From assembly GCF_010093595.1 (NCBI RefSeq), contig NW_022985473.1, positions 298,047 to 362,046 of the forward strand: DNA of 64,000 nucleotides, given 5' to 3'. This DNA is from Mytilinidion resinicola (taxonomy: Eukaryota > Ascomycota > Dothideomycetes > Mytilinidiales > Mytilinidiaceae). The position numbers and the translations under genes were made by a program. This document shows, one piece after another, positions 35,447 through 46,773 of the stretch (position 1 is its first letter; each line of letters starts with the position of its first letter). The notes under the pieces are model-generated. The model had not been told where the DNA came from, ran no database searches, and saw only the letters and a program-made list of their open reading frames with translations.

Positions 35447-36079
35447 CGGAGCAGCTAGCGGGCGAGCTGTGCGGTGGGAACAGCCTGGCGGGGCAAGCTG
35501 GGTGAGTGCATCTGCTGGGAATGCAGTGTGACCATTTTCACAGCGCGTGTGGGCGTCGAGGGCGGGCGCGATTGCAGAGAGCCCTCCGCAGGCGGGTCAA
35601 GTGAAGTCGAAGTGGACCTGACGTCGCGGCCGTCTCGCTTCTCCCTCACAAAGAAGCCCAGCTGCGCAACGCCACCAATTTAGACCTGTCTAGGTATTCA
35701 CTGAGGGCAAGCCACACAGGGACACTAATTAGGGTCACATTCACTGATTCTACATGGCGCCAGACTGCCTCTGTAGAGACTCCTCAGTAGATCCTACTTT
35801 TTTATAGACCGTTTCGAGATGTGGTATATCGGCTCAGAACGCTGCCAATCCAGGACTATCACAACGCTGCCCACCGCCCTAAGGACAATACTAGAATACA
35901 AGAGGCGTCGAGGTGCACGAGGCACGTCCAGCCGAAAAACAAGACCCAGTCGTGGCCGCCCTGAAATGCCGAAGAGGGAGAAGTTCAATTGCGCGCTATC
36001 CCAACCTTACCCGATGTCATGGAAGCCGTATAATGCATGCAATTAAGTATGAAATGTTTGGTGTAGGCGTCCACTGTCC
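35447..36079. other. Intergenic, ULP2 promoter and eIF4E-like 3' flank
   Basis: No supported gene; frames here are short and antisense to each other. Confidence 0.6.
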
Positions 36080-37296
36080 TCACACGCCTGCTGAAGGCTT
36101 CTCCTTTCCAGGAGTGTGCTCTTCCGTCGACAACGTGACTCGGCGCTTCTCCGAGCTGTGATGGCCAATCTTTTCATGGCGTGCCTGATCAATCGCAGAT
36201 CGCTGAGCGATGCTGTCGTCATGGCTCTTAAACTCGATCCGCGTGTCCGAGGGTAGGGCCAGGGCCTGTTTAATGGTTTCACTGGGAATGTTAGCAACCT
36301 TTATTTTTCGACCATGGCGGGGGCACACGTACCGAATCTTAATGTTCCGACCACCATCATGCTTGGTCCATATGCTGAATACGTCCTCCTGGGCCCTGAC
36401 ACTCAAGACAGCACCGTTAACCTCTTCCCCGGCTCCGGCAAATTGATCTCCAATCATAGCAAGAAGAAGATCTTCCCAGTACCGATCACACACGCCCTTC
36501 TTCAGCCTCATGATAAATTTACCACCCCTCTTGTTCTCTTCGTCCTCCCACACAGGACGAATTCCCTCCTTGAAGAAATGGTAGTCTGAGACAGTTGGCA
36601 GGTGCGAGGGCCGGCGGAGGTGCGCATATACTTTCCAGAACTCCTGCGCAGTGCCCATCTTGCACATTGGTTTCGTTGACTTCTCGTAATCCGCATTTTT
36701 CGGGGTCGGCGGCCTGTACCAAATCACCCATGTGTACTTCAGCGGCGCTGGAACCCTCGGGTCCAGCTGGGCCCCTCCCGACGAGTGTGCGTCTTCTGGC
36801 GCCATGGCTGGCTGCGATTCCTTCCTGCTGCTCGCAATCTGTTTGAAGGTCGGCTTGTCCCGCTTTTCGCCAGGGGTGGTGGGAGTCAGGCTCGAGGTTG
36901 CTGCTTTGCTGAAATCAAAAGCGGTTCCCGGCGTCTTTGGTGTCTTGGTCGCAGAACCGAAAGACGCAAAGGCGCCGGATCCAAGTCCGAAAGCAGTCGA
37001 AGCTCCAGCAGTCGGTGAAGCCACGGAGGCGCCGGTCAGAGGAGAGATGGCGTTGAAAGGATTGGATCTGCCGCCGTGCGAGGAGCTATCGCCACCGAGG
37101 CGTTTGCTCGTAGAGTAGGTACGGGTGGGGTGGTCGAGCTTGCTGTCAGGCTGGTCCGTGTTGGACATGGATAGAGAGAGCTTGGTGGAGCTTTGCGCAA
37201 ATGGTCAGCTTCAGCATAGAGCAGCCGGCCCGCGGAGAAGAAGGCGGAGACTTACTTGGAACGGCGCGTCCATAGTGTTTCGCGATCTCTATCCAT
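36080..37296 (-). CDS. Class II eIF4E-like cap-binding protein (4EHP-type)
   Basis: Exons 37296-37256, 37190-36333 and 36281-36080 give 366 aa. The start was chosen at 37296 because the first exon yields TLWTRRSN joined to STKLSLSM, the expected N terminus of this fungal group. A disordered N-terminal extension (about 140 residues, S/T/G/P-rich) precedes the eIF4E core: LKYTWVIWYRPPTP (cap-binding Trp), KMGTAQEFWKVYAHLRRPSH, DYHFFKEGIRPVWEDEENKR (second cap Trp), GGKFIMRLKKGVCDRYWEDL, GDQFAGAGEEVNGAVLSVR, SIWTKHDGGRNIKIRETIKQ and the conserved SHDDSIAQRSAIDQARHEKI. Length and the long extension fit eIF4E class II (4EHP) factors, which often repress rather than drive translation. The second intron is stopless and in frame; see findings. 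Confidence 0.9.
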
Positions 37297-39271
37297 TGGC
37301 AGTTACGAGTTATGAGAGGACAAAATTACAAAGGACAGGCTCTGCGGGAAGCTTGGTAGAGTAAAAGAGCGAACAAGCGGCAGAGAGGATGGCTGCGAGG
37401 CCACCGGCCAGGGCTTCACAGCAGAACTGCGGACTACGACGGCGGTGTGCGCGCAGTAGAGGTAGATGGCGGTGATATATGACTGTACGGGGGTAAGCGG
37501 GGTAGTGTGGTAGTGTGGTAGTGTGGCAGTGTGGTGAGGATGGAGGAGATAGGTATGCGGCTTGCGAGGTGGTCGAGGAGCAGTGTGGAAGTCGTTTTGC
37601 CGTTCTACTGGCCAGCGTGCCAGGGTGCCAGGTTAGCTCGCGTCGCAGCGCTGCTTGGCGGGCACGGCTCCCGGGCAAGCCACAGACTTCTCGCCCGGCT
37701 TTTTCTTTTCTCCAGCTACAGACCACCTCCTCAAATCATCGCCAGCGCGACATGTCTTCCTCTACTCTGCTGGCGACTCCGAATGTGGTCGAGATGACGA
37801 CTCCTCTTCTAAAACCGTCATCACGAGGGCCCCTCTGGGCGGCTTCCCATGATGCGATGGCGACCTGATAGCAGGGACATTCCTTTGTCACGAGGCCGGA
37901 TTGTGCGGCCATGGCTGCCACTCCTCCGGCGACCGAGCTGTAGGCGTCTCTAGAGCTGTCTCCTGAGACACTCCTGCAATGCTCTCTGGAGAGCTCCTTT
38001 CGCATGGTAAGTCTGCCGCCGTCTGCATCTCGATGCGAGTCGCAATTCTGGAATGATGAACAAACAACACTCTGGTAATCCGAGAAGCTCAGCCGCGTTT
38101 ACACTCGTGCTTCTGCATGTCGCTGGTTGAGCATGGGGAGCATAAAGGCAAAGTCTGACCTCAAGAATGGAGCACGATCGCATTGCACGGAACGACTGAC
38201 GACTCGTTGCTGACCTTTCCTTATTAGATGGCCCGTCTCAGAGGTTCCGACAATCGCCTGGACATTTCCAGCTGTCGAATATCTGCGCGACCTAGGCGAC
38301 TTCTTCCTAGTACTAGAGCACTGCCAATCGACACTCATGCCGCCGCCTGGACCCTTCGACTCGTGTTGAGATCTCTCAGTGTAATGCCGAGTGGCTTCGT
38401 CAACGCTGTCCCCTAGGTCGGTCAACTAGGGAAATCGAAACCTCGTCGCAACCTCAACAATGCTTGTGGCAGCTTCTGGTCCTCTACTAACAAACCCCAA
38501 GCTGGGGCAAACAGGGACACAAACTAGCATCCTCGCAGTATATGAGGCATATCGCGTGTCATTAAGCACTAAGGATTTGCTTTCATGGGCAAATGGCCGC
38601 GATCGGAATGAAGTCGTGGAATTTGGATGAGCGTTATGGCGTGTCTAGTTCACTAGTTGCAACTGTTCGTCTCCAGGAACCTGTTAAACTGGCGTGGTAT
38701 TCAATGAACATAGCAAGTTCTTGCTGCTCGCTTGTTTGCTTACAGTAAGCTCGTCAGCTGGTTGATATTACATGCCTATCAACAGCCAGCCTATACTGTG
38801 TATATTACAACTGCTTTACCCACAGCCTCTTTCTGTATAATTCCAGCCAACAATGAGACAGCTAGCTTCACAGATTCTTTAACATCTCTCTTCTTCAGTC
38901 TACGGACACACCACTGTGCACGTGTACCGCTGTATTGCCGTCCTGTCACCAGCAACCCCGATTGGCCCTACGTCATTACCAAATTCGCTGGGCCAACGGC
39001 GGCCGAGGACAACACTGAAATCGCAGCAGGCCCTCCATCACCTGTGAACCCGTGACAAAACATCCCGAGCCCGCTTCTAGGCGCTTCTCTACCTTCAACG
39101 ACTTCACCTGTCTCTATACAGTCCAAGAGTGGCTGGATCAGCACAAGCACAGCATCCCGCCACGACGTGGCCGACCCCACCATTTTGCGCAGCCGACCTT
39201 TGACCTCGCTTTCACACCTTGTACCTATCCCGCCACCTTGAACTACTCCTCAATACTACAATACCTTCACG
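37297..39271. other. Intergenic, divergent promoters of eIF4E-like and PP1 inhibitor 2 genes
   Basis: Nearly 2 kb with no supported gene. An eight-base tandem repeat at 37502-37534 is the only structure seen. Confidence 0.55.
37502..37534 (+). repeat. Short tandem repeat, unit GTAGTGTG
   Basis: About four copies of an eight-base unit, the last with one substitution (GCAGTGTG). A simple-sequence repeat in the upstream region of the eIF4E-like gene. Confidence 0.7.
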
Positions 39272-40200
39272 ATGACGCACACAGCCGAGCTTCATTCTCC
39301 GTCGCCACACGTGGAGCGGCCTAAAGGTTGGTTGGTGAAGTACCCCGCCATGTTTTGCTCACATCTCACGCGATGCAGGCATTCTCAAGAACAGCTCTTA
39401 CCAGCGATCAACTTCGCAGACCTCTCCCACTAGCGACGCGCCTCCTCTGCAACCTGTCTTTTCTGGTGCGCGGCCAGATCTGTCTCGGGAACTATCTGAG
39501 AAGGAGATCGTGCTCGAGAACACTCTAAAGAATGCTGGTGCCGCCGCGCACCGGCGCTCCTCCTCCAACCCTCGTGGCGCAACTTCTCGCCGTCAATCAG
39601 GCACTGTAGGCGCAGAGGCCGACGAGAATAGTCCCCGGCTGAAATGGGACGAGGCAAACCTATACTTGACGGAGCAAGAGCGGGACAGCACGATGAAGAT
39701 CACCGAGCCAAAGACGCCGTACGCGAGGCAGTACGAGCCGTCAGAGGACGAGGAGGAGCTGCAGACTCTGAACGCTGAAGATCTTGTGGTCGACGAGCTA
39801 GACAGGGCGAAGGTTCAGAAGAAGCCGAGAATGGACGATATCCCCGATTTCGACCTAGGAGAACCAGAACTTGAGGCCGGAAATTCCCACACTCCCGATA
39901 GCGAAAAGCGAGTCATTGTGGATGTCGATCCGAATGGCGAAGGAGAAAGTGGTCATCACGGCGAAGAGCCTCTACATATGACTCCAGAAGAACTGGAGAA
40001 ACATCGCAAGTTCGAGGCGCTGCGACGCAAGCACTACGAAATGAAGAACGTCAAGAACCTCCTCGGGTACGTATGGGTATTACTTTGCGCCGTAGAAAGC
40101 GTGCTAACAACATACTCACAGTCATCCGGAAGACTTGGACGACGAGGACGACGGCTCATCAGCAGTACCTCCGCCAGTCGCGCTTCCTAACGGAGCATGA
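39272..40200 (+). CDS. GLC8: Protein phosphatase 1 inhibitor 2 (IPP2/Glc8 family)
   Basis: Exons 39272-39326, 39379-40066 and 40122-40200 give 273 aa. The first intron falls inside the hallmark PP1-binding motif, so splicing restores VERPKGILKNSSYQRS (KGILKN at about residues 18-23). The central conserved block is PRLKWDEANLYLTEQERDST followed by MKITEPKTPYARQYEPSEDE, containing the regulatory threonine in KITEPKTPY that GSK3-type kinases phosphorylate. The C-terminal helix motif is EELEKHRKFEALRRKHYEMK with NVKNLLGHPEDL. IPP2 binds PP1 catalytic subunit (Glc7) and is an inhibitor or activating chaperone depending on phosphorylation, acting in cytosol and nucleus. Confidence 0.93.
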
Positions 40201-41002
40201 ACTTTTCCGTCCCACTTTGCCTTTTCTTTATGTTCGGTTGGGCCGAAGCCTCGCTCGTTCACAGCCCATAGCGAAGATTCAAACAGGGAATGACATCTGT
40301 CTCTTCAGTTGTCTCTATTCATCTTGGAGGCATGATCAATCTGCTATAAAATTAATGGATTCGGTGGCGTTGGACAATGGATTCCTTACTTTGTAGCGGC
40401 GATTACCCATTCACTCTTGCAAGTTGTTCGCCTTCTCCTAGAACACAGCGCAAGCTCCCTCATAGGAAAGTAGGTAATCTCAATACAATTACAGGTATTT
40501 ACATCTGCAATGATGAACTGAACCTTACTTTTGAAGTGGCTACTGCTGTTAGTCCGCGCCAAAGCGTGACATGATTTTGGTGATCTTCCTTGCGTTTACA
40601 AGAGTTGCTAATTGGAACCTTCTGGAATGAAACATTGTAGCATCTGCTATTGACTATAACGAAGGCAGTCTTGGGGCAGTTCAGAAGCTTAAATGTGCCC
40701 TCATGGAAGCAGTGTCCTGGAAAGCATCTAACTAGACGTTCACAAGCTCCAGCTTGCTATCAAAAATGTCAACACGACTATTCCATACATGACTTTGACG
40801 TTGTGTCTGAAACACGAGGCGGCGCCACATCCATCTGATAACTTGCACTGGATTGGTGATGGCACAGCACAGCCACGTATCCAGCTTGCGTACTCGTTGC
40901 CCTCGGAGCTCCCACCTTCTTCCATCAACACCGCTCCAATACTCCAGTACTTCTTCCCAAGAACTAATCTCCCACCTTTCTCTCATACACTACCCTCGTA
41001 AA
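40201..41002. other. Intergenic
   Basis: Contains the 3' flank of the phosphatase inhibitor gene and the promoter of the aminopeptidase gene. A frame upstream of 41003 is open but shows no conservation-like features, so it was not included in the protein. Confidence 0.6.
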
Positions 41003-42854
41003 ATGACGAAGAACCATCCAAACCTCCGCAAAACGGTCTCTACCGCTGACCTATACTCCGATCCATCACCACCACCCATCCGGGCAAGCCTTAGTCGTAA
41101 CTTCACCACAGTCCAGCGCACGCGTCCCAACCCCTTCATGACATCCAGGCATGGACAACAGCCTGCACCCTCATCCCGCCACAGCATCGCCGTACCCTCC
41201 CACAGCCTCCTCGATACCGATAACGACTACTTCGAAACCCGCCCGGCCCTCCTCAAGTCCCCGACTCCACCTCCCGTGCCACCGAAGCTCAAGCTTCCGC
41301 CGATCCAGGCCATTCCCCCTCGTGCGGAGAGAGTGAGGGTTGACCCAGCGAAATACACGAAGCCGTTCCTTGACTACATAAGCACCAACCCCACCGTCTT
41401 CCATGCCGTGGATGCTGTGGCGAAAGACCTCGAGGCACATGGGTACACTAAGCTTCTAGAGCGAGATAGCTGGAAGTTGAAGAAGGGGGGCAAGTACTTC
41501 GTTGAGCGAAACGGTAGCAGCCTGATTGCGTTCGCGGTTGGAGAGGGATACGCGCCCGGTAACGGTGCCGCGATTGTGGCAGGGCATATCGATGCTCTAA
41601 CAGCGAAACTTAAGCCTATTCCGGCGTTGCGGACGAAGGCTGGATATGTTCAGTTGGGTGTTGCGCCTTACGCTGGAGCGTTGAACTCGACTTGGTGGGA
41701 TCGAGACCTGGGAATCGGTGGTAGGGTATTGGTGAAGCAGGCAGGCAAAATCATTTCCAAGCTGGTCAAGCTGGACTGGCCTAGTAAGTAATTTTGCAAT
41801 TCGAACCGTTGAATTTAGCTAAGAAACGTAGTCGCTCGGATCCCGACCCTCGCGCCTCACTTCGGAGCTGTTTCCGCTGGACCTTTCAATAAGGAAACCC
41901 AAATGGTCCCTATCATTGGCCTTGATAATTCGGACGTTTCGGGAGCGACTGAGGAGAACTGGAAGCCTGCACTCCTTGGTGGTGAGGGTGCCTTTACATC
42001 AACTCAGCCCGAGCGTCTTGTTAAAGCTATCTCGAACGAGCTCGGCATTAAAGACTGTAAGTCATCCCTACTCCGCTACAAGTATATCGTGTAGCACATA
42101 AGCGCCTACTTACACAAGAACAGACAGCACCATCGTGAACTGGGAACTCGAACTTTTCGATATCCAGCCCGCCCAACTTGGAGGCCTGGAGAAAGAGTTC
42201 ATTTTCGCTGGCAGAATCGATGACAAAGTGTGCAGCTGGGCTGCTATTCAAGCCCTTCTCAACAGCACCGACTCGGACGAATCATCTAGCCAAATCAAGA
42301 TTGTTGGCCTCTTCGACGATGAGGAAATCGGTAGTCAGCTCCGACAAGGAGCTCGAAGCAACTTCCTGCCAACAATCGTCGAACGCGTTGTCGACTCCTT
42401 CGCCGATTCAGGCATCACCTCGCTCGTATCCCGCACCTATGCAAACAGCTTCCTCGTCTCTTCCGACGTCACTCACGCCGTGAACCCCAACTTCCTGAAT
42501 GTCTATCTGGAGAACCATGCCCCGCGGCTCAACCTAGGATTGGCAATCGCCGCCGACTCGAACGGGCACATGACAACGGACTCGGTCAGTACGGCGATTC
42601 TGCAAAAGTGTGCAGACAAAGTCGGAGCAAAATTGCAGGTCTTCCAGATCCGAAATGACAGCCGCAGTGGTGGAACTGTGGGCCCAATGCTCAGTTCGAT
42701 GACTGGTATCAGGGCTATTGACGCTGGTATTCCGCAGCTTAGCATGCATAGCATCCGGGCTACTATTGGTTCTTTGGATCCAGGACTGGGCGTTCTTGCG
42801 TTCCAGGGCTTCTTGGATCATTTCGAGACCGTTGACGCGGAGTTCGCTCTTTAG
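41003..42854 (+). CDS. M18 aspartyl aminopeptidase (Ape1/Lap4-like)
   Basis: Exons 41003-41783, 41832-42056 and 42124-42854 give 578 aa. An N-terminal extension of about 110 residues (P/S-rich, starting MTKNHPNLRKTVSTADLYSD) precedes the catalytic part, which begins AKYTKPFLDYISTNPTVFHA. Metal-site residues typical of M18 are visible: H195 and D197 in VAGHIDALTAK, Asp in STWWDRDLGIGGR, Glu pair in GLFDDEEIGSQLRQGARS, Asp/His in SSDVTHAVNPN, and His in SGGTVGPMLSSMTGIRAIDA followed by QLSMHSIRA. M18 enzymes are large homomeric, cobalt/zinc aminopeptidases cleaving N-terminal Asp/Glu or, as yeast Ape1, neutral residues in the vacuole. The extension could act like the Ape1 propeptide for Cvt/autophagy targeting, which is inference. 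Confidence 0.93.
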
Positions 42855-43467
42855 CGTGGCAATGAACAATCTGAATACGGTTTCTTTTCTCTTAGACTGG
42901 AGCGTTCGGTGTGGCTTACAGCTAGTTCAGGTCCGGTGCCCGTGATGATGCGTGTAACATAGGCGTAGGGTTTAATCTTTTTTAATCAACATACAATAGC
43001 AAGAGCAATCATATTGATGAGGTGCACAGATTGCTCGCGAAGTTCAACTTAAGCTACATGTGATGCGAGCAGAAGATGGATCCTCCAACCTTCTTATTTC
43101 GGGCGCCTTTATGAGCGTCCTACGACGGCTAATCAACGACAGAGGCGCTCTAAGATCAGGTTGCTTTCCACACTGGAAATTTCAAAACTCGAAGCGGATC
43201 TCTGGTAAATGAACGAGGAGTCTTTTCGGGCTGGGTGTACTGCTCACGTTGCACCATAAGCCGTCCTCGGACCTTCGAAATCTTCACCGGCTGCATGACG
43301 GCAATGTCAGCCATGTCACGTAGTACAGTTTTCCATTATTAGACGCCTATGCAAGGGATCGATTTCAGATGAAGCGGTTAGTCAAGGTTCCCAGCCGTTT
43401 ATCAAAGCATATATAGTTCTTTATCCCGCAGAATACTCTTTTCCTATCTGCTATTTTTCTCAAATTC
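42855..43467. other. Intergenic
   Basis: No coding or repeat structure seen; it ends in the promoter of the first membrane microprotein gene. Confidence 0.55.
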
Positions 43468-43983
43468 ATGTATTTATGGACCCAAAGCTCACCACCCTCA
43501 TCTCCGAAAGAGGAATTAGATTCTGACTTCGTGCTACTCTCCCATCAACCCGACATTTCCAACCTGAGCGATGACGCGAAGCATGTTCCGAAACCTATCA
43601 CCGTCAATGTCAATGACACAGTCGAAATGGGCAGATTCATTAAAGAGCACGGAAATGAAAGATGGTTGAGCAGAGAAGATCGGGCACGTTCATCGGCTCA
43701 TTCCCAAGCGAAGCGCTAACATGAGTAATAGTCCGTACGTGAAGTGGACTTGATGATCGTTACAATGATACAATTCGTTATTATCGTAGTGATGGGTACT
43801 ATTGCACTTCTACTTCTGGCCTCGCCTGAAACACCAGGTGATCCGACCACTACTCAAGCGGGTGCAATAAATCTGCACCTGGAGATCTCGCTGGGCCAAA
43901 CGGCGTGTACATCGAGTTACTCGATTGCTGATTCGTTAATGTTGAGGCTGAACACGTCTTGCATCGAAGTGCGACGGCAATGA
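43468..43983 (+). CDS. Two-exon membrane microprotein, copy 1
   Basis: Exons 43468-43687 and 43745-43983 (57-base intron with GCTAAC and an AAG acceptor) give about 152 aa. The N-terminal part is hydrophilic and acidic (EELDSDFVLLSHQPDISNLS), then PKPITVNVNDTVEMGRFIKE and HGNERWLSREDRA. After the splice comes a single hydrophobic helix, LDLMIVTMIQFVIIVVMGTI, and a polar tail ending MLRLNTSCIEVRRQ. The domain before the splice aligns with that of the gene at 44564 (P-K-x(2)-T-x-x-VN, F-[IV]-x-E), and both put the intron directly before the helix, so the two are paralogues. It is probably a small anchored protein of unknown function. The acceptor is weak and the tail is uncertain. Confidence 0.5.
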
Positions 43984-44110
43984 GTTCTGAGGGGATACTA
44001 CCTGCATCTTGTTTTTTGTTCTGTCGTCTGGCACGCAGCTTTACCTCTTGTACCAGGCTCTTTTGTACGAAGGGTGGCTATTCAAGTCACGCATACACAG
44101 TCTTGCTAGA
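43870..44110 (+). pseudogene. Relic of a third microprotein copy
   Basis: Two short stretches in this interval resemble parts of the intact copies: a frame near 43940-43985 reads FVNVEAEHVLHRSATAMS, comparable with KFVTEYPHVLYAGPGSH of the 44564 gene, and 44003-44085 reads TCILFFVLSSGTQLYLLYQA then LLYEGWLFKS, comparable with TCFGVFLLIAMAGVQLYLQC and WGKGWLC. Stops (for instance just before FVNVE) and the absence of a start suggest a decayed copy rather than a gene. Confidence 0.35.
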
Positions 44111-44563
44111 AATGTTCAATGTAGAGTGCTAGGCCAAAAGTTTAGGCACGCAGCCATCTCGCTAGTCAAGCTTCACTTTTGCTCACTCCTTATCACTGTA
44201 AGGAGCACCCCAGCTAGCATATCTTCGGTCAGTCAAAATGCAGCCCTATTCCTACCTTTGTACTGCATCGGATTTTATCTTAAAAATAGAATACCGAAAG
44301 CCTATCGAGATGCCCTGAGCAGATGCTCGAAGTGCCCGAACTTACCTTTGTATGTCATAGTACTGTAACACGGTGCGGCATCTGCAAACACACAGCCCCA
44401 AATATTAGCCTTGAGTACGCCGAATGCAAGGAGTTTCTCTACGCGCATTGCCTCTTTACGTGGATGTATATATATACCGGATACTCTCGCACCTTACTCT
44501 AAACTCTCGTACCCATTCCAATCCAAACCACCCTTCAGTCTTCAACCCATACCCAATTTCAGC

Positions 44564-44916
44564 ATGAACGTCCCAGCTCCAGCATACATACCCATGGACA
44601 ACCACCCAGCCAACCATTCATACAACACCCCAATGTTCAGACCCAAATACGTCACCCTAGGTGTAAACAATAAAGCCGATATTGATAAATTCGTCACGGA
44701 ATATCCACATGTCCTGTATGCCGGTCCAGGGTCTCACGTACGAAATACCGTAAGTGTACGAGCTCATCACCGATGGGCTTTTTGTGAACTAACTTCAATA
44801 TTCAGGTTGATGCGACATGTTTTGGCGTCTTTCTTCTCATTGCGATGGCGGGTGTGCAGCTCTACCTCCAGTGCCGGGTTCCTTGGGGAAAGGGGTGGTT
44901 GTGTAGCCCAGAATAG
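44564..44916 (+). CDS. Two-exon membrane microprotein, copy 2
   Basis: Exons 44564-44749 and 44806-44916 (56-base intron, clean GTAAGT donor and TTCAG acceptor) give 98 aa. It starts MNVPAPAYIPMDNHPANHSY, then MFRPKYVTLGVNNKADIDKF and VTEYPHVLYAGPGSHVRN. The second exon is a single helix, VDATCFGVFLLIAMAGVQLY, followed by LQCRVPWGKGWLCSPE with three cysteines. It is a small, probably tail- or signal-anchored membrane protein. Relationship to the copy at 43468 is described there; identity between the two is low but intron position and the order of parts agree. No named family is recognised. Confidence 0.6.
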
Positions 44917-45592
44917 GGGAGTAGAATAGTGACTGGATTTAGAAGGATGATGGAACGATGAAAATGGTCCCGCCTTAATTGTCTTACTGATAGGCAGTGC
45001 TGCTTCACCGGATTATTCTCATTTTGGCAAGATATCAAGGCAAGGAGTGGTTTCCGCAACATGGCAGTCAGCCTCGCGAACCCTTCTCCGACCAAGCTCA
45101 TGCTTCTTCCAGATATTAGGAGTCAACGTGAATTGTGCATCTGGATAGTCATGGAAGAGCTTTCTCGTCTCTCCCTAAATTGAAGTTGTTGTTTCATGAT
45201 GGAGGCTCGTGATCGGCGAGATCTTGTGACGTGCGTATGATATTCTACAGGGTCAGCATAGCTACCCCTGCTATAATATGACTTCTATCCAAACCCTAAA
45301 ACTCGGGTTTCTTTCATTCCTTGAGCTTCAAAGCTCGGAAACTATCAAAATGGATCTGTTTGTTGCTTATGGGGCCAAAGACGACACGATCGAAGATGCC
45401 ATGCAGCCCAGAACGCCACAAGGTCCCTCGATCGGACCGATGACGCGTTCTCCGCATACCAAGTCATGAACGTCTCTGAGGGTGTCTTTCGACATGAAAT
45501 GACACATCCAATCGCTATGGATAGGGCTCCTTAACCTCCTTCTATCTTCTATTATTGTTCAAAGTCAAAGTCCCTATTTTACGGGCGTCAAA
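44917..45592. other. Intergenic
   Basis: A 63-residue frame at 45278-45469 (MTSIQTLKLGFLSFLELQSS...) is not convincing. I see nothing else. Confidence 0.5.
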
Positions 45593-46694
45593 ATGGAGCT
45601 CAGCAACGCTGGGGACCACTTTTCAACGCAAATGAAGTATGAGCACTACCGCTATAGACCCCTAAATATAGCTAACATTATATAGACCGCACTCCTCAAC
45701 GCCAATCGTAAACAACGAAGCCAACACCATCCGCATCACCCACCGCTCCGAGCGCAGATTCCTAACGCGCCTCCTCCACCTCATCCTCCGCCCATTCAAC
45801 AACCATCTCGGCCGCCCTTCGAAACCGCACCCTCCCGGCTCTTCACCTTTGAAGCCCAGCAATGCCATCAGGAAGCACTGCAGTGTCACAAACCGCCGCG
45901 ATGAAGCCACGGGCATCTACATCGCGGACCTGCGGCCGCTCCTGACCCCAGAGGCGAAGGTCACGAAGCACATATACTATTTCTGCGGCGGCGGATGGCA
46001 GGCACCCGCTACAGCACAGCACTGGCAAACCTGCTCGAAGCTCGCGCGGCAAATGCCGAACACGGCCATCTCAATCGTGTCGTACCCACTCGCGCCCAAC
46101 GATCCGGCGCCGAAGACGTTTCCCCAAAGCCTCGCGCTATACAGGCGCATAATGGCGCAGTCAGTCGAGGAGGACCATCGCGTGATACTGGCCGGGGATT
46201 CCGCGGGCGGGAACATCGTACTAGCGGTAGTGCTGGAAGCACTGAGAGAAGACTTTGAGGCGGATGCGGCGACGAGACCGCCGTGCCCGGTTGCGATCAT
46301 GGCGATCTCGCCGTCGACGGATCTCAGGAGGGATAATGCTGAGATCGAGAAGATCAAGAAGCATGACCCGATCCTTACGCCGCTGTTCATAAAGAGCACG
46401 GCGCGAGCTTGGGCTGCTGACTGGGATCCCGCGGATCGGAGACTCTCGCCTATTAACGCGGATATCTCGCTGTTTGCGCGGGCCGGGGTAAAGGTCAATG
46501 GCATAACAGGCGGTTATGATATTTTGGGTCCAGATGGGAGGTTGTTTCGAGACGCGTGCGCGAAGGCGGGGGTGAGCGGAGAGTGGTTGGACTGGGATAA
46601 GCAGATGCATTGCTTCCTGCTTACATGGCCGTATGGGCTCCCTGAAGCGAGGGAGGCGATGGGATGGATGATTGACGTATTGAAAGAAGTATGA
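45593..46694 (+). CDS. Alpha/beta hydrolase, HSL-type esterase
   Basis: Exons 45593-45636 and 45686-46694 (49-base intron with CTAAC) give 350 aa. The start at 45593 was chosen because the short first exon joins in phase, MELSNAGDHFSTQMK to PHSSTPIVNNEANTIRITHR, and the longer single-exon frame would need a non-ATG start. Hydrolase features: the oxyanion-hole GGG-W in IYYFCGGGWQAPATAQHW (HSL families have HGGG), the nucleophile elbow GDSAGGNIVLAV (Ser near residue 200), the catalytic Asp in TGGYDILGPDGRLFRDAC and the His in WDKQMHCFLLTWPY. The substrate is unknown; relatives hydrolyse short-chain esters or lactones. There is no signal peptide, so probably cytosolic. Confidence 0.88.
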
Positions 46695-46773
46695 GAGATG
46701 AAAGTGGTTATAATTTGCTAACTATCTTGTAAGATACGCTTAAGTAAGCTGTCCTTTAGAATTTGATGCAAAT

